DNA from: Anaerolineae bacterium | Lineage (GTDB): Bacteria; Chloroflexota; Anaerolineae; 4572-78; NAK82 | Direction of reading: 5' to 3' | NCBI GenBank assembly: GCA_025062175.1 | Contig: JANXAX010000112.1 | Span: 1-7,764 of the forward strand | Length of the DNA: 7,764 bases | Part shown: positions 1 to 5,911 of the stretch, in pieces | How positions within the stretch are numbered: position 1 is the stretch's first letter | Layout: each line of letters begins with the position of its first letter | Made by a program: the position numbers and the translations under genes | The notes under the pieces: generated by a model | The model's input: the letters and a program-made list of their open reading frames with translations, nothing else | Told to the model about the DNA's origin: nothing | Database searches by the model: none

Positions 1-41
1 ATAAACTGTTCTCGATCTCAGAGAGCGTGTTATAAATAGAG

Positions 42-83
42 CGACAGTCCGACGGAGTGACAGCCGTCCGAGCCGCGACTGTC
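42..83. repeat. Nested inverted repeat downstream of npdG
   Basis: GACAGTC at 43-49 is complementary to GACTGTC at 77-83. Inside it, GACGG at 51-55 is complementary to CCGTC at 64-68 around an 8-nt loop. Read on the minus strand, which is the direction of npdG transcription, the stem is followed by CTCTATTTATA, a weakly T-rich tract. It could therefore end the ssnA-npdG transcript, although it is not a textbook intrinsic terminator. A smaller imperfect hairpin (GTGC at 101-104 with GCAC at 111-114) lies beside it. The style of this block (GC-rich nested palindromes between genes) is also that of dispersed intergenic repeats. Only genome-wide copy number would decide between the two readings. 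Confidence 0.5.
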
Positions 84-181
84 CGGAAGCGGTCGAAGCC
101 GTGCGCGTATGCACGCGGCGCGGTTTAGACTCCGCCCCTTCCTACAAATGGGATGCATTTGATCAAGAAGGTTCCAGGTGC

Positions 182-844
182 TCAAGGAAGGCCGGTGATC
201 TTGATGCCGGCGCCCTCGGCACGGTAGCGCTTGTTGATGCCGATCAGGATGGCTGTCAGCCCCTCGACCACCCCGGCGTTTTGCAACGGGCCGGCGTCGA
301 GGCCGCGCATTCCGGCTGCCTCGGCCAGCGCAATGGCTTCCGCCTTGGCGTCCGGGTCGTCTCCACACACCAATATGTCACACTCTGGCACTTCATCTAA
401 ATTACTCAGATGAGTGGCACTGACATTTTGAAAGGCACATACGACGCGCACCGTGGTGCCCAGCAGCGCCTGGGCCTCGGCGGTGGCACTGCCGGCGGGG
501 GGGATGTACACATGGCTCACCCGTGGTGGCCGCAACGGTACTGTGACGTCTACCAACACTTTACCCGTCAACTGTTCTCGGATGCTCTCCAGCACCTCGG
601 TATGGGCACTGTAGGGCACAGTGAGCACCACAATCTCAGCTGCCGCCGCGGCTTCCGCGTTGGGCATGCCCTCTATCCGATGATCCCCTAACCGCATATT
701 GAGTGATGCGGCGACGCTTTGCGCCTTGGCTGCGTCCCGCGAGCCGATGATAACGCGATATCGGCCCGACTTCGCCCAGCGGAGCGCTAAGCCAGGGCCT
801 TGATGTCCTGTCCCGCCAATGATCGCCACCGTTTTCTCAGCCAA
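182..844 (-). CDS. npdG: NADPH-dependent F420 reductase (F420:NADP oxidoreductase)
   Basis: This 220-aa protein is full length for the family that transfers hydride between reduced coenzyme F420 and NADP in the cytosol. The N-terminal Rossmann motif IIGGTGHQGPGLALRWA (residues 8-24) is the family signature. It is followed by IIGSRDAAKA (32-41), where S35 and R36 sit where NADP-phosphate-binding Ser/Arg occur in the archaeal enzyme. The C-terminal stretch VCGDDPDAKA...LDAGPLQNAGVVEGLT also matches the family closely. The start is a TTG codon, chosen because AAAGGAT lies 7 nt upstream on the coding strand (852-858) and the glycine-rich fold begins almost at once. It follows the ssnA-like gene by 39 nt on the same strand, so co-transcription is likely. 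The family call is secure. Whether the partner is truly F420 depends on F420 biosynthesis genes outside this window. Confidence 0.9.
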   Translation of the reverse strand: MAEKTVAIIGGTGHQGPGLALRWAKSGRYRVIIGSRDAAKAQSVAASLNMRLGDHRIEGMPNAEAAAAAEIVVLTVPYSAHTEVLESIREQLTGKVLVDVTVPLRPPRVSHVYIPPAGSATAEAQALLGTTVRVVCAFQNVSATHLSNLDEVPECDILVCGDDPDAKAEAIALAEAAGMRGLDAGPLQNAGVVEGLTAILIGINKRYRAEGAGIKITGLP

Positions 845-883
845 TGGGGTGATCCTTTCTTCAAGCCTTTGTTATCAGAACCC

Positions 884-2224
884 CTATCCCAGCTCCATCA
901 CGCGCCGCCACACGGCCTTGGCCAGCTCGCGCGCGCGGACCGCGATGGCGGTTTCGTCCAGAGTGAGCAGCTGGCGGTCGCGCATGAGTAGCTGGCCGTG
1001 GCAGATCGTGTGCGTCACCTGGCTGCCGTCCATGCCGAAGATGATGTGCCATGGGAAGTTGCCATCCGTCAACGGCGTGAAGGGCTGATAATCCAGCAAT
1101 ATGATGTCTGCCAGTGCCCCTGGTTCGAGCACCCCGAGCGGTTTATCCCAAAAGAGGCGTGCCAGCCGGGCATTATTCGCGAAAGCCATGCGGAGCACAT
1201 GATCCGCCGGCATAGCGCGTGGATCCCGCTTATGTAGTTTATGCAACAGATAAGCGACGTGCATTTCGACGAACATATTATTGGAAAAACCGTCGTTGCC
1301 CAACGCCACGTTGATGCCGCGGTGCAACATATCTGGCACATCGGCCACGCCCACGGCGTTGTTCATGTTGCTGCGCGGCTGATGCGTGACGTGGGTGCGC
1401 GTGGCACGCAACGTCTCACGTTCATAGCCGTCCACGTGGACACAGTGGACCGCGATGGTCTGTGGTCCCAGGACGCCGAATTTCTCCAAACGTTCGACGA
1501 CGCGCATGTTGTGTTTTTTCAAGCAGTCGCGCTGATCGGCCATATCCTCGGCAACGTGGAGGTGAAACCCAACTCCCAGCGCACGCGCTTCGGCGACGCA
1601 GGCTGCGAGCGTAGCATCCGAGAGGGTCAGGCTGGCGTGCAGACCGAACGAAGCGCCCAATCGCGGATGAGGATTTCGGCGCAGCGCGTGGATGAAACGC
1701 ACGTTTTCAGCGATGCCAGCACGCGCACCATCTGCCCCGTTTCGGTCGGTCACCTCATAGCATAAACTGGCACGCACGCCGGCTTGCTTCACTGCGTCGG
1801 CAATTACGTCCAGGGAGCCCCCGATCGCGTTGGGACTGGCGTGATGATCGATCAGCGTGGTCGTGCCGTGACGGATGGCATCGATGAGGCAGACCAAGGC
1901 ACTGTATTGACAGTCTTCGAGTGTCAGTGCCTGATCAATTCGCCACCACAAACGTTCGAGGATTTCGGGGAAGTTCGAGGGCGCCTCGCCAGGAATGGCC
2001 ATCCCACGGGCGAAGGCGCCGTAGAAATGGGTGTGCCCGCAGATGAGACCCGGCATCACCACCTTGCCGGTGGCGTCCAGCTGCTCCGCATGGGGATAAC
2101 GGCGCATCAACTCGACAGTCGAGCCGACGTCCAAAATGGTGTCACCTTGATAGTACACCGCGCCATCCGGGATGACGCGCGGTGTCGCGCCCATGGTGAT
2201 GACAGTACCGTGGGTGATGAGCAT
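884..2224 (-). CDS. ssnA: SsnA-like metal-dependent amidohydrolase/deaminase
   Basis: This 446-aa protein belongs to the amidohydrolase superfamily (ATZ/TRZ-chlorohydrolase and cytosine deaminase branch) and resembles E. coli SsnA (about 440 aa) along its whole length. Metal and catalytic residues visible are the HxH pair H64/H66 in MPGLICGHTHFYG, H221 and H223 in GFHLHVAED, H260 in AVHC, and D311 in LGNDGF. SsnA-type signatures are LWWRIDQAL (92-100), IDHHASPNAIGGSL (125-138), VTDRNG (158-163) and RSNMNN (284-289). A composite beta-sandwich is formed by the N- and C-terminal ends. In enterobacteria ssnA lies in a purine-catabolism-like cluster, but its substrate is not established, so hydrolytic deamination of a heterocycle is inference. 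The ATG start has GGAG 10 nt upstream. It is the first gene of an operon with npdG. No key residue is missing. Confidence 0.85.
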   Translation of the reverse strand: MLITHGTVITMGATPRVIPDGAVYYQGDTILDVGSTVELMRRYPHAEQLDATGKVVMPGLICGHTHFYGAFARGMAIPGEAPSNFPEILERLWWRIDQALTLEDCQYSALVCLIDAIRHGTTTLIDHHASPNAIGGSLDVIADAVKQAGVRASLCYEVTDRNGADGARAGIAENVRFIHALRRNPHPRLGASFGLHASLTLSDATLAACVAEARALGVGFHLHVAEDMADQRDCLKKHNMRVVERLEKFGVLGPQTIAVHCVHVDGYERETLRATRTHVTHQPRSNMNNAVGVADVPDMLHRGINVALGNDGFSNNMFVEMHVAYLLHKLHKRDPRAMPADHVLRMAFANNARLARLFWDKPLGVLEPGALADIILLDYQPFTPLTDGNFPWHIIFGMDGSQVTHTICHGQLLMRDRQLLTLDETAIAVRARELAKAVWRRVMELG

Positions 2225-2256
2225 CGTTGGTGAACTCCAAGCACGGAACTAAAGCC

Positions 2257-2286
2257 ATTATAAGGCGAACTGTGGTTCCTGACCAA
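2257..2286 (-). promoter_or_regulatory. Sigma-70-like promoter for the ssnA-npdG operon
   Basis: On the minus strand a perfect TATAAT (2257-2262) lies 18 nt downstream of TTGGTC (2281-2286). The -10 element is consensus; the -35 matches only its first three bases. Transcription would begin near 2250, giving a leader of roughly 25 nt before the ATG at 2224. The position directly before the operon and the lack of any competing site support the call. Confidence 0.6.
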
Positions 2287-2287
2287 T

Positions 2288-2653
2288 GTGTGCCAGACAA
2301 CAGGTGAACCGCTAAATGTATTGGTTTCAGTCCAGGGGAATCGAGTGGTCGAATCTCTCCCCATGCTCGGACAGCGTATCCTTGTGGAAGTTGTTACGGC
2401 GACTGGATGTGGGCGCGTTGCTGCAAGCGGTGAACGCCTGGGTGCGGAGCTGGAGGAGGTGACAGTGGTCCGTTTAGATGTGCAATCTATGCGCGGGAGC
2501 AAGCGCGGCGAACTGCCGGCGGTGCAGGTACCGATGGTAGCGGCGCAGCGGTTGGGGATGGTGCTGCAACTACGAGGCATGGCCGAGGATGTGCTGGAGG
2601 CAGCCCTAGTGTTGTTGGAAGAAATCCCGTTGGAGAAGAGAAGAGAGGCTTAA
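2288..2653 (+). CDS. Hypothetical ORF, 121 codons, doubtful
   Basis: This frame stays open from 2264 to TAA at 2651-2653. It encodes up to 121 residues from a GTG at 2288, or about 96 from an ATG at 2363. I do not recognise the product. It has no signal peptide or membrane segment. The middle is rich in Val, Gly and Glu, and the C-terminal third, from about residue 85, looks like an amphipathic helix with alternating Leu/Met and Glu. Codon choice is compatible with coding (G/C-ending codons common in the second half). Neither start has a convincing ribosome binding site, and the GTG abuts the -35 element of the divergent ssnA promoter. It could be a real small protein, the 3' remnant of a decayed gene, or chance. 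It is followed after 21 nt by a mini-ORF with a strong Shine-Dalgarno. Confidence 0.3.
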   Translation: MCQTTGEPLNVLVSVQGNRVVESLPMLGQRILVEVVTATGCGRVAASGERLGAELEEVTVVRLDVQSMRGSKRGELPAVQVPMVAAQRLGMVLQLRGMAEDVLEAALVLLEEIPLEKRREA

Positions 2654-2674
2654 GAAAACCTGAAGAGGAGAAAG

Positions 2675-2779
2675 ATGGCGATGTCCTTGCGAGAGGATGC
2701 TCGGCAGCGCGACCATCAGGCGTGCTTTCGTCACCATCCCTCCTCAGCTTGCGCCCACGGAAGGGTGTGCATATCATAA
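2675..2779 (+). CDS. 34-codon mini-ORF with strong ribosome binding site, possibly a gene remnant
   Basis: GAGGAG (2665-2670) lies 4 nt before the ATG at 2675, one of the best ribosome binding sites in the window. The encoded peptide starts MAMSLREDARQ, then becomes Arg/His/Cys-rich and stops at TAA 2777-2779. The start looks like a normal protein N-terminus and what follows does not, which fits a gene that lost its body by frameshift or deletion. The MSLREDA opening resembles the start of some glycerate 2-kinase-type proteins as I remember them, but that is too short to support an identity. An alternative is a short leader peptide ahead of the aldo/keto reductase operon: its stop overlaps a candidate -10 element and lies 131 nt before the next start. 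Confidence 0.25.
   Translation: MAMSLREDARQRDHQACFRHHPSSACAHGRVCIS
2749..2777 (+). promoter_or_regulatory. Candidate promoter for the aldo/keto reductase operon
   Basis: TTGCGC (2749-2754) and TATCAT (2772-2777) are separated by exactly 17 nt. The -10 matches consensus at five of six bases and the -35 at three. Transcription would start near 2784, leaving a leader of about 127 nt ahead of the ATG at 2911. It is weaker than the other two promoters called here and is offered as the best candidate seen in this gap. Confidence 0.35.
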
Positions 2780-2798
2780 AGACCGTTGTCCCGGTGGA

Positions 2799-2873
2799 GG
2801 CTGGGTCAGCCGCTCACAAGGCAGGGCGAGGTTGCGCGTCACCCCAGTCGGGACATACAACCCGTGCCGGGTT
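2799..2873 (+). promoter_or_regulatory. Structured 5' leader with tandem short hairpins
   Basis: Within the presumed untranslated leader of the aldo/keto reductase operon, GGCTG-GGT-CAGCC (2799-2811) and AACCCG-TGC-CGGGTT (2859-2873) are perfect inverted repeats with 3-nt loops. A weaker CCC...GGG pair lies between them (about 2842-2852). None is followed by a T-run, so they are not intrinsic terminators. I do not recognise a known riboswitch core. A role in RNA stability or regulation is inference, and short GC-rich hairpins arise by chance at this base composition. Confidence 0.3.
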
Positions 2874-2910
2874 CTCGAGTCAGCATCATAGGACGCCAAG
2901 GAGGCTCGCA

Positions 2911-3900
2911 ATGAAGTATCGCGATTTCGGTCGCACCGGTTGGAAAGTCTCGGAGATCAGCTTTGGCGCCTGGGCCATCGGCAGCGATTGGGGATACGTG
3001 AGCGATGAGGATGCACGTGCTGCGCTGCACGCCGCCCTGGATCAGGGAGTCAATCTGATCGACACCGCGGATGTCTACGGAGACGGACGCAGCGAGCAGT
3101 TGATCGCGCGCGTGCTGAAAGAACGGGGACCAGGCGAACGGGTGTATGTCCTCACCAAGGCAGGACGACGGCTCCGGCCGCATACAGCAGATGGGTATAA
3201 CCGCGAGAATCTCAACGCCTTCGTCGACCGCAGCCTGAAGAACCTGGGAGTCGACACCATCGATTTACTTCAGTTGCATTGCCCACCCACCGAGGTGTAC
3301 TACCGACCAGAAGTCTTCGGCATCCTGGATGATATGGTGAAGGCGGGTAAGATTCGGTACTATGGAGTCAGTGTCGAGAAGGTCGAGGAAGCGATCAAGG
3401 CCACTGAATACCCCAACGTACAAAGCGTACAGATCATTTTCAATATCTTTCGCCAGCGCCCGGCGGAATTGTTCTTTGAGTTGGCGAAGCAGCGTCAAGT
3501 CGGTATTGTGGCTCGCGTCCCACTGGCGAGTGGTTTGCTTACGGGTAAGATGACTCCCCAGACCACCTTCCCGCCGGATGACCATCGCAATTACAACCGC
3601 TACGGCGCTCGATTTGACGTCGGAGAGACCTTTGCTGGTGTCGATTTTGAGGTCGGTCTCAGGGCGGTGGAGGAGCTGCGGCCACTCGTCCCGCCGGGCG
3701 CGACGATGGCCCAGTTCGCGCTGCGCTGGATCCTGATGTTCGACGCAGTCAGCTGCACTATCCCCAGCGCCAAGAACCCTACCCAGGCGGTGGAGAACGC
3801 CCAGGCGTCTGACCTGCCACCGCTCAGCCCGGAGACGATGGCCTGCGTGCGCGCGATCTACGAGCGACATATCCGCGATCTGGTGCATCATCGCTGGTGA
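2911..3900 (+). CDS. Aldo/keto reductase
   Basis: This 329-aa protein is a complete (beta/alpha)8 NAD(P)H-dependent aldo/keto reductase of the short bacterial type, reducing a carbonyl or oxidising an alcohol in the cytosol. The catalytic tetrad is visible: D51 and Y56 in NLIDTADVYGDG, K83 in VLTKAGR, and H123 in DLLQLHCPP. The family motifs DRSLKNLGVDTIDLL (106-120) and GKIRYYGVS are present. A C-terminal cofactor-binding segment contains IPSAKNPTQAVENA, in the place of the usual IPG(A/T)(R/K)NP. The ATG at 2911 is chosen because AAGGAGG (2898-2904) lies 6 nt before it and the family N-terminus MKYRDFGRTG starts there. The longer in-frame reading upstream is arginine-rich and unrelated to the fold. 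It is the first gene of a three-gene operon, 13 nt before the URO-D-like gene. Its substrate is unknown. Confidence 0.92.
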   Translation: MKYRDFGRTGWKVSEISFGAWAIGSDWGYVSDEDARAALHAALDQGVNLIDTADVYGDGRSEQLIARVLKERGPGERVYVLTKAGRRLRPHTADGYNRENLNAFVDRSLKNLGVDTIDLLQLHCPPTEVYYRPEVFGILDDMVKAGKIRYYGVSVEKVEEAIKATEYPNVQSVQIIFNIFRQRPAELFFELAKQRQVGIVARVPLASGLLTGKMTPQTTFPPDDHRNYNRYGARFDVGETFAGVDFEVGLRAVEELRPLVPPGATMAQFALRWILMFDAVSCTIPSAKNPTQAVENAQASDLPPLSPETMACVRAIYERHIRDLVHHRW

Positions 3901-3913
3901 CGGGGGCGCTGCA

Positions 3914-4969
3914 GTGAACGCCTACGAGCGCGTCATGCGACGACTGCGCGGCGAGACAGTCGACCGACCGCCCAATTTCGACATCATGATGACTTTCGCT
4001 GCGCACTTCATCGGGCAGCCTCTCGCCCGATACTACCAGGATTATCGGGTGTTGGGCGAGGCAAACCTGGCCGTCCAGGCGGCGTTTGACCTGGATCTAG
4101 TACAAACAATCTCGGACCCCTTCCGCGAGGCGGCCGATTTCGGCGCCGAGATCTTCTTTCCGGAAGACGACCTGCCGGTGTGCCGACGGCCCCTGCTGGC
4201 AGAGCCTTCCGACCTGCTGCGCCTGAAGCCCCCTGACCCATACACCGGCCGCCGTATGAGCGACCGGCTCGCAGCGACACAGTACCTGCGCGAGCGGGTT
4301 GGCGGCGAGGTGCCCATCATGGGATGGGTGGAGGGCGCGCTGGCGGAAGCTGCCGACCTGCGTGGCGTAAACGCCCTGTTGCTCGACCTGTACGACCGAC
4401 CCGATTGGGTACGCGATCTGCTGGAGCTGTGTGTCGAGGTGGAAATCGCCTTTGCACGGGCGCAGATCGAAGCTGGCGCCGACATCATCGGGTTGGGCGA
4501 TTCGATCGCTTCCCAGATCTCACCGGAGATGTACTGCGCGTTTGCGCTGCCCTATGAACAACGCATTTTCGCCGCGGTGCACGAGATGGGCGCACTGGCG
4601 CGCCTGCACATTTGTGGCAACACAACGCGCATCCTGCCTTATATGGCCCAGAGCGGCGCCGATATCATCGACCTGGAGTGGATGGTAGATTTGGGCCGCG
4701 CCGCTCAGATCTTCGGCGATTATCCGGTGACGTGCGGCAACTTTGATCCCGTCGCGGTGATGTTGCAAGGCACGCCTGAGCAAGTGTATGCCGCCGTGTG
4801 GCACTGCCTGGAGATCGGCGGCCCGCGTACCTTCAGCGCGGCGAGCTGCGAAATCCCCAAGGACACCCCTCATGAAAACTTGCACGCCCAGCGGCAGGCA
4901 CTCATCGACTATGGGCGCACATGCGCGCCCTGCAGCGAGGAAGGCCAATCCCCATGCGCGTCGTTGTGA
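3914..4969 (+). CDS. Uroporphyrinogen decarboxylase-like protein, MtaA/CmuA methyltransferase type
   Basis: This 351-aa protein has the URO-D fold. It carries the zinc ligand pattern of the corrinoid-linked methyltransferase branch: H232 and C234 in LHICGNTTRIL, and C312 in ASCEIPKDTP. True heme-pathway HemE enzymes lack this HxC...C set, so transfer of a methyl group to or from a cobalamin or thiol acceptor is more likely than porphyrin decarboxylation. Other family features are the N-terminal YERVMRRLRGE (4-14), GLGDSIASQISPEMY (193-207), and TCGNFDP (273-279). The GTG start is supported by the family N-terminus and a 13-nt gap to the previous stop, although the upstream GGGGG is a poor ribosome binding site. 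The protein ends in a cysteine-bearing tail (C337, C340, C348) beyond the usual family end. No corrinoid protein is encoded in the window, so the substrate is open. Confidence 0.85.
   Translation: MNAYERVMRRLRGETVDRPPNFDIMMTFAAHFIGQPLARYYQDYRVLGEANLAVQAAFDLDLVQTISDPFREAADFGAEIFFPEDDLPVCRRPLLAEPSDLLRLKPPDPYTGRRMSDRLAATQYLRERVGGEVPIMGWVEGALAEAADLRGVNALLLDLYDRPDWVRDLLELCVEVEIAFARAQIEAGADIIGLGDSIASQISPEMYCAFALPYEQRIFAAVHEMGALARLHICGNTTRILPYMAQSGADIIDLEWMVDLGRAAQIFGDYPVTCGNFDPVAVMLQGTPEQVYAAVWHCLEIGGPRTFSAASCEIPKDTPHENLHAQRQALIDYGRTCAPCSEEGQSPCASL
4937..4944 (+). promoter_or_regulatory. Internal ribosome binding site of the epimerase gene
   Basis: GAGGAAGG sits inside the last codons of the URO-D-like gene, 9 nt before the ATG at 4954. 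It fixes that start, rather than the in-frame ATG at 4921, and implies translational coupling, because the two reading frames overlap by 16 nt. Confidence 0.7.
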
Positions 4970-5910
4970 TCGGTGCGACCGGCCATGTGGGGGGCTATCT
5001 GGTGCCGCGCCTGGTTGAGGCCGGACATGAGGTGATTGCGCTGAGCCGCGGTCAGCAACGCTTGTATCGGGAGCATCGTGCATGGAAATGGGTGCGCCAG
5101 CTGACAGTAGACCGTACCATCGCCGAGCAAGCAGGCACGTTTGGGCAATTAGTGCGTGACCTGCAACCGGACGCCGTGATCGATATGATCTGCTTCACCG
5201 AGGCGAGTGCGCGCCATCTGGTGGCTGCCCTGCGCGGTCAAGTGCAACACTTCCTGTCATGCGGCACGATCTGGGTGCACGGCCCCAGCGTGCAAGTGCC
5301 TACCACGGAAGACCAGCCACGCCGCCCGTTCGGCGAATATGGCATCCAGAAAGCGGCCATCGAAGCCTATCTATTGCGTGAAGCACGTATGAATGGCTTC
5401 CCCGCGACGGTGCTACACCCGGGCCACATCGTCGGCACGGGCTGGGTGCCGCTCAACCCGGCGGGGAATTTCAATCCCAACGTGTTTGTCCAACTGGCGC
5501 GTGGCGGGGAACTGGCCCTGCCCAACCTGGGGTTGGAGACGGTCCATCATGTCCATGCCGACGACGTAGCGCAAGCATTTATGCAGGCGTTGCACAACTG
5601 GAATGTTGCGGTGGGTGAGAGCTTCCACGTGGTGTCGCCAGCGGCGCTCACCCTGCGCGGCTACGCCGAAGCGGTAGCCGGCTGGTTCGGGCAGGAAGCG
5701 CGATTGCGTTTCCTTCCATGGGAGGAGTGGCGCACGACAGTCACAGCTGAGGACGCGGAACAGACGTGGGATCACATCGCCCACAGCCCCAACTGCAGCA
5801 TCGAGAAAGCGCGCCGGCTGCTGGGCTACCAACCGCGTTACAACTCCTTACAGGCGGTCCACGAAGCGGTTTCCTGGCTGATCGAGCACCAAGTCATCCG
5901 TGTGGACTAA
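4954..5910 (+). CDS. NAD(P)-dependent epimerase/dehydratase-like protein (extended SDR)
   Basis: This 318-aa cytosolic protein is an extended short-chain dehydrogenase with a Rossmann fold. The N-terminal dinucleotide motif GATGHVGG (7-14) follows strand VVVI. S31-R32 at the end of the second strand suggest tolerance of NADP. The active-site set is S102/T105 in LSCGTIWVHG, and Y129 with K133 in EYGIQKAAIE (YxxxK). A segment VLHPGHIVGTG (153-163) and VHHVHADDVAQA (197-208) match the substrate-side half of nucleotide-sugar epimerases and related NmrA/isoflavone-type reductases. The C-terminal SIEKARRLLGYQPRY is the usual epimerase ending. The ATG is fixed by GAGGAAGG 9 nt upstream. It is last in the aldo/keto reductase operon, overlapping the URO-D-like gene by 16 nt. 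Its presence suggests a sugar or cyclitol-like substrate, which is inference. Confidence 0.88.
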   Translation: MRVVVIGATGHVGGYLVPRLVEAGHEVIALSRGQQRLYREHRAWKWVRQLTVDRTIAEQAGTFGQLVRDLQPDAVIDMICFTEASARHLVAALRGQVQHFLSCGTIWVHGPSVQVPTTEDQPRRPFGEYGIQKAAIEAYLLREARMNGFPATVLHPGHIVGTGWVPLNPAGNFNPNVFVQLARGGELALPNLGLETVHHVHADDVAQAFMQALHNWNVAVGESFHVVSPAALTLRGYAEAVAGWFGQEARLRFLPWEEWRTTVTAEDAEQTWDHIAHSPNCSIEKARRLLGYQPRYNSLQAVHEAVSWLIEHQVIRVD

Positions 5911-5911
5911 T

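Noticed and set aside
1241..1765. 174-codon plus-strand ORF opposite ssnA
   Set aside because: It is antisense to conserved catalytic sequence of the amidohydrolase; the open frame is a by-product of GC-rich codon use.
2722..2910. N-terminal extension of the aldo/keto reductase to an upstream ATG
   Set aside because: The extra residues are Arg/His/Ser-rich and unrelated to the fold, whereas AAGGAGG at 2898-2904 and the conserved N-terminus fix the start at 2911.
2784..2910. Cobalamin or other known riboswitch ahead of the methyltransferase operon
   Set aside because: No recognisable B12-box or other conserved riboswitch core was found by eye.
3265..3891. 208-codon minus-strand ORF opposite the aldo/keto reductase
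   Set aside because: No recognisable domain, and it lies wholly over a well-conserved plus-strand gene.
4520..5083. 187-codon minus-strand ORF across the URO-D-like/epimerase junction
   Set aside because: It spans two real genes in antisense and its composition is shadow-like.
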